23,066 bases of DNA from NCBI GenBank assembly GCA_003427395.1, contig BFEA01000180.1, positions 2,607,002-2,630,067 on the forward strand. The letters are read 5' to 3'. Below the pieces are notes generated by a model. The model saw only the letters and a list, made by a program, of their open reading frames with translations. It was not told the origin of the DNA and did not search any database. The position numbers were made by a program, and so were the translations under genes. The DNA is from Chara braunii. Taxonomy: Eukaryota > Streptophyta > Charophyceae > Charales > Characeae. This document shows, piece by piece, positions 1 through 7,193 of the stretch (its first letter is position 1; each line of letters opens with the position of its first letter).

Positions 1-64
<64 letters not shown>
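1..64. repeat. (GA)n microsatellite at the left edge
   Basis: Uninterrupted GA dinucleotides from the first base to about 64. The right edge of the window is also a GA tract on the same strand, so both edges may be points where an assembly stopped or was cut. No gene is implied. Confidence 0.97.
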
Positions 65-67
<3 letters not shown>

Positions 68-210
68 GCCAAGGTGCATGGGCACGTACGAGACGGGGAC
101 GACGACAAGGAGGCAGTCGTCGGGGGTAGTAGATATGTCTTCCTGTTTATTTCGATCTTTCTCATGGTTCGGTGCGTGGTTCGCAGTCGTTTTCTTTGTT
201 TTTCATATGT

Positions 211-775
211 ACTTTGGTTTCGCAGTTCTTTCGTATGTTTTTTTCCGCCTTCCCAGGACTCATGCGTAGTGGTAGCCTTACACGGGTCGTGGGGTAGTGG
301 CAGTGCAGGCGTGGTAGGGTTTTTTATGTCTTCCATTTTGTGAGACACATGTATACTAGTGACAGCTGTACTGTTCTATTTTTTGCCAGAGGATGACGTT
401 TGTACATATGGAGAGTATGTTCTTTCTTATGTAGGCAGATATGACTTGTAGGAGGAGAAGATGTTCGATGAAACATTTGTACTTTGGTTTCCATATTTTT
501 TATGTACGTTTTTTTTTTAGTCTTTCTAGGACTCGTGTGTAATGGTAGCCTTAGACGGTACGTGTGGTAGCGGAGGTTCTTTGTGGTAGGGTTTTTATGT
601 CTTCGCTTTTGAAATACATATGTATACTAGTAACAACTAATGTGTGCAATTTTTTTGCTAGAGGATGACGTTCGTACTTATGGAGAGTATTTACTTTTTT
701 ATGTAGGTGGATAAGACTCATAGGAGGAGTTCATCGACGAAACATTTGTACTTCCGAGGATATGAGTCATATATC
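211..775. repeat. Diverged tandem duplication, period about 269 bp
   Basis: The block starting TACTTTGGTTTC at 211 recurs at 480, and its first bases recur at 749 (TACTTCCGAGGA). Matching landmarks in both full copies are AGGACTCRTG, TGGTAGCCTTA, GGTAGGGTTTTTATGTCTTC, ATGTATACTAGT, GCYAGAGGATGACGTT and ATGGAGAGTAT. The short stretch after GAGGATGACGTT could encode a DD-x2-TYGEY-like peptide and follows a pyrimidine-rich TTTTTTGCYAG that resembles a 3' splice site. The copies may therefore be duplicated exon-intron fragments, but stops follow quickly and I assign no product. Confidence 0.8.
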
Positions 776-1165
776 ACATATTGTTCGACTCGTGCAATAG
801 TTGTATTGCTTTTCCCCGCTCGTTCTATGATTGTGTTGTATGAGTTCAAAACTCACATGATCTCGGATGTACATATTTGTTTCATGTTTCCTATTGATTG
901 TAAGTTATGTTTGTGTTTTTGGCAACACGGTGTGTTTTATTGCATGCATGATATCACAGTTTCATTGTACATAATGCATCGTTTCGTAATGTGTGAAATG
1001 TAACACTTGCGTCTCTATACCCTATTGCATATGTTTTGAAGCCATCAGTTCATGTTAACGGAAATACGCTATCAAAAATGTCCCAATTTGTTGTACTTTG
1101 CTGACTTTTGTTGACTTCTCTACAATTGTACAGAGTCGAGATGCACGAAACCACCCCATGATTAT
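776..1165. other. AT-rich stretch without a recognised feature
   Basis: An open frame of about 98 codons runs through 707-1003 on the plus strand. It is rich in Cys, Phe, His and Met, shows no motif and has the composition expected by chance in AT-rich DNA. I see no RNA gene, repeat or promoter here. Confidence 0.5.
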
Positions 1166-1261
1166 GTGGAACAGATAGAACGGACAGTCGGCCTCACCCC
1201 CAACCACCACCAACCACAATCACAAGCCTTCAAAGCACTGCAAACCTCGCAGACCAAACAA

Positions 1262-1380
1262 CCCGAAATGCCTGCAAACGAAAACGACACCCTACGCCCC
1301 CCAAGGGCCCCGACAACCCACGAATATCGAACCCCAAACCATTTGTCATGCAAAAGACAGGAAAAACCTCCTTAACAATG
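1262..1380. repeat. C-rich dispersed repeat, copy 1
   Basis: Shares with 2105-2190 and 2385-2500 an ordered set of short blocks: AAATGACACCCT or its variant AAACGACACCCT, a run of C, GGCCCCRACAACCC, CAAT or GAAT, and (copies 1 and 3) a block ending CATTTGTCA. The copies differ mainly in C-run length (6 in copy 1, 59 in the expanded tract after copy 2, about 17 in copy 3). An open frame of 69 codons over it (1166-1375) has no recognisable motif. Confidence 0.7.
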
Positions 1381-1458
1381 AGCCGCTCTTCCACCCCCCT
1401 TTCCCCCCCCCCCAACATGACCAATGAAAAGTTTTTTTTTGGGGGGAAACTACACGGG

Positions 1459-1615
1459 AGTCACAAAAACGAGTTGTAATTGCATTGCAGGCCAATATAC
1501 TGTTTCCAATTGCATCCACGTCATAATACAGTTTTCCCTCCGCGTACGGTGCCAATCGTCGCAATTGCAAACCATATCTTGGCCCAGGGTGCAATCATAA
1601 CTCGTTTTTGTGACT
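1459..1615. mobile_element. MITE-like foldback element, 157 bp
   Basis: The left end AGTCACAAAAACGAGTT (1459-1475) is the exact reverse complement of 1599-1615, a 17-bp perfect terminal inverted repeat. Inwards the arms stay complementary with scattered mismatches for about 65-70 bases; shared inner blocks include ATTGCA, GGCCAA, ATA, GTTT and CAATTGC. Only about 30 bases remain as a central loop. There is no coding capacity. A short, non-coding, almost fully palindromic element fits a MITE or foldback element. I could not find a convincing target-site duplication, so the superfamily is open. Confidence 0.75.
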
Positions 1616-1639
1616 GTACTGAAGTTACCCTTTGTTTTG

Positions 1640-1775
1640 TTTTTTTTGCCCAACAAGTACCTTACCACGTATCACACACCCCCGCTTTCGGAATGTACAA
1701 AAATGGGGGGTTGGAGGTGGGGGTTGGGTATTTTTTTTTCTCACCCTGAAAGGCGAACAAAATCCTACTCCCCCC
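1640..1775. repeat. Mosaic repeat, copy 1 (partner at 2558-2675)
   Basis: ACAAGTACCTTACCACGTATCAC matches ACACGTACCTTACAACGTGTCAC at 2565. Both are followed by C-rich sequence, a G run, TATTTTTTTTTC, TCACTC or TCACCC, and a run of C then AG. A third partial match to the end of this block (TCACCCTKAAAGGC... CAAATCCTA) lies at 2345-2375. The blocks are mixed with the C-rich repeat, so the area is a mosaic of duplicated pieces. Confidence 0.6.
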
Positions 1776-1792
1776 AGGCCTATGTAGCACTG

Positions 1793-1868
1793 TGTTCGCG
1801 TTCAGAGGCGAACACGAACATGTTCGCCCGAATGCGAACAAGCGCCCAAAACCCTCTGAACGCGAACA
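1793..1868. repeat. Inverted repeat with 16-bp perfect arms
   Basis: TGTTCGCGTTCAGAGG (1793-1808) is the exact reverse complement of 1853-1868, with 44 bases between the arms. The spacer contains the palindrome GAACATGTTC at 1816-1825. It may be one end of a foldback element whose other part is the similar palindromic cluster at 2003-2085. Confidence 0.75.
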
Positions 1869-2002
1869 TAAAAAATATTAAAAATAACAATACAAGCAAC
1901 GTTTGCCTTGGAGTGATGTTCAAATTCATAACCAGTCATGAGTTAAAAATAAAAAACCAAAAACAATTTCTTTTTTTTCTCTTTTTACGAAAAAAAATTA
2001 TA

Positions 2003-2085
2003 TTCGCCCGAACATGTTCGCGAGCTGTTCGCAGGAACGCGCGAACACGTTTGCGTGCACATGAAGGGGCGCGAACACGTTCGCT
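2003..2085. repeat. Cluster of GAACRYGTTCG palindromes
   Basis: GAACATGTTCGCG (2010), GCTGTTCGC (2024), GCGAACACGTTTGCG (2041) and GCGAACACGTTCGC (2071) lie within about 80 bases. The same words occur in the inverted repeat at 1793-1868 and, in weaker form, at 3340-3410 (TTCGCGTTCG, CGAACGTTCGGGTTCG). They look like pieces of one palindromic element rather than chance words. Confidence 0.6.
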
Positions 2086-2104
2086 GTGCTATGCAGCCCG
2101 AGGC

Positions 2105-2172
2105 CATGAGCCCTGAAATGACACCCTGCCCCCCCCTGAGGCCCCAACAACCCAACAATTTCGAACCACACA

Positions 2173-2190
<18 letters not shown>
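2105..2190. repeat. C-rich dispersed repeat, copy 2
   Basis: Second copy of the repeat described at 1262-1380, with GAAATGACACCCTGCCCCCCCC, GGCCCCAACAACCC and CAATTTCGAACC in the same order. It runs straight into the long C homopolymer, which appears to be an expansion of its 3' part. Confidence 0.65.

Positions 2191-2233
<43 letters not shown>
2175..2233. repeat. Poly-C homopolymer, 59 bp
   Basis: An unbroken run of 59 C, followed by three CCCA units. On the minus strand it is G59, able in principle to form G-quadruplexes; the C strand can form an i-motif. Its true length is uncertain because such tracts are prone to polymerase slippage and base-calling errors. Confidence 0.9.
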
Positions 2234-2384
2234 ACCCACCCACCCACATAGCATGCATTACCCTAACCCTTCTTTAAAAAAATCCACACAATTGGGTGGT
2301 TTTGTGGGGGGTGGTGATGGGTGTTGTAGTTGGTATTATAGTTTTCACCCTTAAACGGCAACCAAATCCTAAATCCCCCCCCAA

Positions 2385-2500
2385 GGGCCTGCACCAGAAA
2401 ATGACACCCTACGCCCCCCCCCCCCCCCCAAACAGGCCCCAACAACCCGCCAATCTCTCACCCCACAACATTTGTCACCCCAACACGCGACAAAACCCCT
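2385..2500. repeat. C-rich dispersed repeat, copy 3
   Basis: Third copy of the repeat at 1262-1380, with AAAATGACACCCTACG, about 17 C, GGCCCCAACAACCC and ACAACATTTGTCA. Downstream at 2558-2675 is the second copy of the mosaic repeat at 1640-1775. Confidence 0.65.
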
Positions 2501-2829
2501 AAAGAAATAAACCCCTCCCCACCCCCCCGACCACCGCCGGATTTTTTTTTTTTTTTTTCGCGGACACGTACCTTACAACGTGTCACGCACCTCCACTTAA
2601 TTTTCGAAACGGGGCGGGGGGTATTTTTTTTTCACTCTCACAGGGGATCGAAATTGACCCCCCCAGAAAATCAATATGTTTCGTTTTTTTTAGTTCGTGG
2701 GCCTAGGTTCGCTTATGCGCCGCCTACTCCCGTTTTCAAAATTTTGAACCGACCTCCCTCTCGGCCGCCACGACGCCGCGCGTCCGCGCGGCCGCGGACT
2801 TGTCCGCCGCCGAGGGGGATTCGTAACCT

Positions 2830-3047
2830 GCAGGTTATCAGTTGTTCGGGCAGTCGTTCGCGATGCTGAAATGCAACTGGGGCGAGTCCGGTGGGCCTTC
2901 TTGTTGGATCTGGATCTGTTTTGAGCAGAGTTTCGCACTCCACAAACATAATTCCCCTCCAGTTCCCGCAGGTTATCAGTTGTTCGGCCAGTTGTTCGCG
3001 ATGCTCAAACGAAACTGGGGCGAGTTTGGTGGGTCTTGTACTGGGGG
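2830..3047 (+). repeat. Direct duplication, offset 138 bp, within an open frame
   Basis: GCAGGTTATCAGTTGTTCGG begins at 2830 and at 2968. The similarity runs for about 76 bases (GTTCGCGATGCT, AACTGGGGCGAGT, GGTGGG). Because 138 is a multiple of three, one plus-strand frame (2842-3156, 104 codons) carries the peptide twice (QLFGQ-x-FAMLK-x-NWGE-x-GG). The two peptide copies are similar, which hints at an old coding segment. I recognise no family, and the frame has no clear start. Confidence 0.6.
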
Positions 3048-3182
3048 CTGGGGGTCAGAGAGGCGGAGTCTGGCGGTCACAGGTCGTTATTCGTCTATGA
3101 TATTGCCCGACGAATTCATCAAGTTCGCCGGCATCCGAACTTCGCATGAAGGCTGAAAACGGATGTGAAGAAGTGCAAAAGT

Positions 3183-3262
3183 TATGAGAATAAGACAAAA
3201 GGAGTAAGAATAAGACAAAAGGAGTGAGAATAAGACAAAAGGAGCGAGAATAAGGCAAAAGT
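3183..3262. repeat. 20-bp minisatellite, 4 copies
   Basis: The unit GAGAATAAGACAAAAGGAGT starts at 3186, 3206, 3226 and 3246 with one or two differences per copy. It is followed by an AT-rich stretch (3270-3333) with TATATAT and long T runs. Confidence 0.93.
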
Positions 3263-3373
3263 TGTTTGTATTACTATTTTACATAACTGACATAATATAT
3301 ATATTTTTTATATTTTTTTTTATTTTTTTTTTATGTTTGCGTTCGAAGAGTTTCGGCGGTCGTTCGCGTTCGC

Positions 3374-3766
3374 TCCCGAACGTTCGGGTTCGATCACCGA
3401 ACCCGAACACGATGCTACACAGGTGACGTTGATGTTGGGGTTGATTCTGCTTCTGACGGTTTTGCATTTGGGGGACCATTTGACGACCCGCAAAGCTCTT
3501 TCTCGAGATCGGGACGTAGTTCACAGCGTGGTTACAGGGGTCGCGGTCTCCCCCGTAGTGAAGGTCGCCCTGCTTCCACGCTTACGAGTGGGCAGGTTTG
3601 GTTCAATTGCGGGGATGGTGTCGACCAGTGTGGTCCTGGCCCAGATCGTTATGCTGTTTTGGATACGATGAGGTTGTGGAATGCACCTGATAGGCCAGAC
3701 GTCGTTTTCTTGGAGCCGGCGAAGTTGCTTCATCTGCTAGGCCAGGATGGGGAGATACATCCGTGA
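3374..3766 (+). pseudogene. Plus-strand open frame with RG-rich segment, unidentified
   Basis: One frame stays open without an obvious ATG from about 3374 to a TGA at 3764-3766. It encodes an acidic, glycine-rich start (GDVDVGVDSASDG), then an arginine/glycine/serine-rich stretch (SGRSSQRGYRGRGLPRSEG), then FNCGDGVDQC and an ordered tail (RPDVVFLEPAKLLHLLGQ). RG-rich stretches beside Cys motifs occur in gag proteins and RNA-binding proteins, but no CCHC spacing is present. Its 3' end runs almost to the retroelement edge at 3789, on the opposite strand. It could be a truncated exon or gag tail of another element. Weak support. Confidence 0.3.
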
Positions 3767-5466
3767 CCCCATAAGCACAGTCAAAACGCATCCCCCCTTC
3801 CCCCCAAAAAAAACAAACACGTCATAGGTAAGATCTCTGTTGGCGCCTTGGCCGGCCTGTTTCCCAGTTTCCTTGTCATGAGCCTCTTGCAACCACTGTT
3901 CCACCGGATCTCGACTTAGAAATCTGACCAGCTGTTGTCCTGGAAATGACCCTTTCACCCTGGTCCCATCCAAATCTTCCAATTCAAACGTGTTCATCCC
4001 CAGCCTCTTGGTGACCCGGTAGGGGCCCTTGAACCTTCTTCCCAGTTGTCCTGACCAAGTGCTCTCTAGTGTCGAATTTCTGACTAGGACCATTTCCCCC
4101 ACTTGTAGTGGTTCTTTCCTGATGTTCTTCAGTTAATCCCACCTTGCCTTGTCTTCCATCCTGCTATCCAGAACCCTGCTCACTATTTCTTCCATTGCCT
4201 CCTCATTTTGAACAATCTGCTGACATTGAGCCTCGATTGACTGTTCCGTCATCAAGTGCGGGTCATCATCGAGCCTATTCCAAGTTGGTACTAGGGTTTC
4301 TACTAGGAAGTCGATTTCCCTCCCAGACCATAACTTGGTTGGAATACATCCTGTGGTTCTCTTTGGAGTCCTGTTTTCTGCGAAAACGACCTGCTTGAGA
4401 TACTTAGGCCAATTTCCCAGATCATCTGTTGCTAACTTCGCAATTGTGTTTTTCAAGGTCCGGTGTCCTCTCTCCACGGGCGCTTTAGCCTCTGGGTGGT
4501 ATGGCTCAATTAACTTGATGGGCACCCCAAGCCTTTTGCAGATGCTCAACACGTCTTGGTTCACGAACTCTGTCTCATTATCAACTATGAATCATTTGAT
4601 GAATGGGCGTTTTAGGTAAAAGTCCTCGATCAAGTCTTCCACTGCCAGTCCGGTTTTCTTCTTAAGAGCTACTGCCTCCACAAACCCACTAAGATTATCT
4701 CTAGTGTCAAGTATGTACCTGTATCCTTTCGTAGATACAGACATGACCACGAGATCGAGATGAACCAGGTGTCCTGGTCCTAGCACTCGCGTGGGACTCA
4801 AAGACGCAAAAACCCGAGTCGTACTTGCTCTTGACAGACTAAGCAGGCCTAGCAATACGTGGCAACCATACTCCCCATTCCCGACCAAAAGTAGAGTGGC
4901 GCTATTTTCGCTAGGGTCCCTTTCAAGGAGCGATGTCCCCCTACCAACCCATCATGCATCACCTGAATTATGTTTACTTGCTTTGATCGTCCGCACACAA
5001 CCCTTCTAGGTATTAGTCCTTCCTCTTTCCTGAATAGGTGCCCATTTCTCAGTACATACTTATCGAACTCCTCCCTTGCCTTGAGGTTGACCTCCTCAAC
5101 CTCCTTGTTCCCTACCAATAATAGACCGATCTCCTTGAAGATCTCATCGTACATCCGAATGAGGAAGAATTCCTTCCGATCTCGGCGATCCTCCTGTCCA
5201 TTATGTACTTGGTTTACTAAGTACTGTTGCCGCTTATGTTTCCATGACTCAACCAAACTCATGACTGCTTCCCGTCCTCCTTCTATAGCCATTGCCATTA
5301 ACTTTTCCTGAGGCCCCACAATGTCACCCCATGAGTCCTCCTCTTCCTTATGGCCGACCCTTGTAACTGCTCCTTCCCTGAGTTCTAGCACTACTGTGGG
5401 CAACCTTTTTTCTAACACCTTAATCAATAATTCCCAGGCAGGCTCCACCATCTCGTTGTCTACCAC
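3737..5466 (-). pseudogene. Ty3/gypsy integrase region (decayed)
   Basis: The integrase inserts element cDNA into the genome. Upstream is an HHCC zinc-binding segment (about 4970-4840; HDGLVGGH... then C, a stop, and AC). The catalytic core has the first Asp in HLDLVV (4754-4756), the second in IVDNETEF (4580-4582) and the Glu in PVERGH (4472-4474); exactly 35 residues separate the second Asp from the Glu, the DD35E rule. A GPY/F-type motif (GRRFKGPYRV, about 4030) follows. I see no chromodomain. Breaks are TAG at 4849-4851, a frameshift near 4860, TGA at 4592-4594 just before the second Asp, and TAA at 4133-4135. Same strand and same polyprotein as the RT region. Confidence 0.93.
3789..3805 (-). 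other. Candidate polypurine tract and 3' LTR start
   Basis: Read on the minus strand, 3805-3791 is GGGGGGAAGGGGGGA, immediately followed by TG (3790-3789). In LTR retrotransposons the plus-strand primer site is such a purine run just before the TG that opens the 3' LTR. Its position just downstream of integrase is right. No matching 5' LTR could be found in the window, and the integrase frame as it now reads passes through the tract to 3737, so the call rests on position and composition only. Confidence 0.5.
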
Positions 5467-6051
5467 AAGGGTCCCTCCCGCATAGTCGAGGAACGCATCA
5501 ATTGGTTTCGCTTCCTCTAATCCTTCTGGTGTAATGCAAACCCTATTCAGGCCATCGACCCTATTCCTAAGACCGGCTATGCGCTCGATCTTGTAATCAA
5601 ACTGTCAAATAAACCCTACCCATCTTCCCACAGTAGAGTCTACAGGCTTGTAGTTCTTCAATGGCCCTGTGACGTTTGTCGGATCGTTCCTCCAGATGAA
5701 CCTCCTTCCGAAGAGGTAGGCTTGAAAGGTCTTAAGACAGTGGAGAACGACCAATACCTCCTTCTTGAATTGAGAATAACGTTGCTCGGTTGAGTTTAAC
5801 GTCCTACTCTCAAATCTGATTGGTCGTTCTCTCTTTGGATCATGTTGAGTTTAACGTCCTACTTTCAAATCTGATTGGTCGTTTTCTCCTTGGATCAGGA
5901 CTCCTCCCACAGCTTGTGGTCCCCCATCAGTTTCGAGTACAAACAACCACCCTACCTCATCATTAAAGCATGGAGCGGCAAGTGTGACCTTCTCAAACGT
6001 CAATACGTCTTTCAAGGTTTGGATGGCGACTTCTCGTTCCTCCGTCCAGTC
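5467..6051 (-). pseudogene. Ty3/gypsy RNase H region (decayed)
   Basis: RNase H removes template RNA during reverse transcription. Motifs in order are FVLETDGGP (about 5945, canonical LxTDAS, so the first Asp is kept but the next two residues differ), RPIRFESRTLNSTEQRY (about 5825-5775, with the usual ESR-x-L and Glu region), FKKEVLVVLHCLKTFQAYLFGRRF, a degenerate WRNDPTNV where TDH-type residues are usual, and DGLNRV (canonical DALSR). A 55-bp tandem duplication sits between the first two motifs and brings in a TAA. Another stop is TGA at 5605-5607, where Trp is normal (GFI-stop-QFDY). The frame continues from RT to the integrase zinc finger. Confidence 0.9.
5791..5900. repeat. 55-bp tandem duplication inside RNase H
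   Basis: TGAGTTTAACGTCCTACT starts at 5791 and again at 5846; the two 55-base copies differ at a few positions (CTCTC/CTTTC, TTCTCTC/TTTTCTC). The length is not a multiple of three. On the minus strand, the copy nearer RT (5846-5900) is read out of frame and contains a stop, while the other copy is read in the family frame. Confidence 0.92.
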
Positions 6052-6771
6052 CTATGTACCCTCTTCGCGAATCATGGCCCGAATGGGCTCTGCTATTTTA
6101 GAGAAGCCTTTGATGAAAATTCTCAAGAACCCTGCAACCCTTAGGAAGGCCCTCACCTCCGTTGTGGTTCGCAGGGGTGTCAGCCATTGAGAGATTTTGT
6201 CAGTCTTGGCTGGATCGGGCTTCCTCCTATATGATCCGCAATGAAACCCCAAGATGGTCACTTCCGCAACTGTCGGGATACTCTTGGGGTCACTGGCAGT
6301 GATGTTGTATACGAGGAACCTGCGGAAAAGCTCTTTAATATCGTGCAAGTGGTCTCACACAAATCTTCGTATGTCAGGCTGAATTTTCGTTTCATCCTTG
6401 TCCCGTGCGCATTTGATCAGATTATCATCAATATAAGTTTCGCATTTTGCAGGGAACATGTCTCCCGCAACTACGAGCATTCTCCTTTGCGCTTCTGCCA
6501 CTGCATTGGTGAAGCCCATATGAGTCACTTGCATTTGTAGTTGGCCTTCTGGGGTATGCATGGCCGTGTAGGGTCTATCCCAGGCGTCCAACGGGAGCTG
6601 ATTGCATCCAGAATAGAGGTCTACCAACGAGTAAATGCTTCGTCTGGTGTGGGATTCTGCTAGCAGGTTCGTTTGAGGCAGCGACCCCGCGTCCGGGAAG
6701 GTGACTGCATTTAGTTTCTGCAGATCCTAGATCCATCTAAGCGACTTGTTAAGCTTCCGGAACACAAAGCG
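6052..6771 (-). pseudogene. Ty3/gypsy reverse transcriptase (decayed)
   Basis: Copies element RNA into DNA. From the minus-strand start: FVFRKLNKSLRWI (6768 downwards), a TAG stop where Gln is expected, DLQKLNAVTF, VDLYSG (6624-6607; the catalytic Asp motif), QMQVTHMGFTNAVAEAQ (palm motif, canonical PFGLTNAPATFQ), YIDDN (6435-6421; the YxDD active site), then LGFHCG, RKPDPAKTDKISQW and RAFLRVAGFLRIFIKGFSKIA, the thumb/connection motifs typical of Ty3/gypsy. Stops are TAG near 6727, TGA at 6355-6357 (Trp expected) and TAG near 6050. The N-terminal fingers part is cut off at about 6769, where the sequence switches to protease on the opposite strand. Confidence 0.95.
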
Positions 6772-7193
6772 CTGTCGGTGGGCAAGCTGAAAATCCACAT
6801 TGGAAGCCACCACACTGATGCATTGGTAGACGGGGGGGCTGAAGTCACGCTAATTAGGAGGGATTTTGCAAAGATTACAGGATGTCCAATAAGCAAGGAG
6901 ACAACTGGAAGCATACATGGGCAGGTGGGGAAATCCCTTTCTCCGGGTATGTTACTAAGTGTGCAGTTAAGGCCGGGGTTAGGGAGTCCATTTGGTTGTT
7001 CCAACGGATGACTGTCATGGACGAAATGGACCACGACATAATCCTTGGGAGACCTTGGTGCACAAATGTGAAGACGATAGTGATGCACCTGCATGATGGG
7101 ACGTATATGGTAGACATAGAAGATCCGGTGACGGAACGTGGAGAGTTGCTCCGTCTCATCGAGACAGGGGTGACACACCAAAAAGGAAACTAG
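6769..7193 (+). pseudogene. Retropepsin (aspartic protease) domain, inverted
   Basis: The protease that cuts the gag-pol polyprotein. On the PLUS strand: GKLKIHIGSHHTDALVDGGAE with the catalytic motif DGGAE at 6829-6843, then TLIRRDFAKITGC; a frameshift near 6925 moves to a second frame with GGEIPFSGYVTKCAVKAG and the C-terminal ILGRPW motif at 7041-7058, then MHLHDGTYMVDIEDP. The usual catalytic triplet is D-[ST]-G; here it is D-G-G. Gag, RT, RNase H and integrase are all on the minus strand, so this domain is back-to-front. It starts where RT is truncated and continues into the linker region. Confidence 0.88.

Noticed and set aside
1985-2258. Polyglycine open frames on the minus strand
   Set aside because: Same C homopolymer read on the other strand.
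2261-2270. CCCTAACCCT, telomere-like
   Set aside because: Less than two units; too short to call an interstitial telomere repeat.
2055-2354. Polyproline open frame
   Set aside because: Produced entirely by the C homopolymer.
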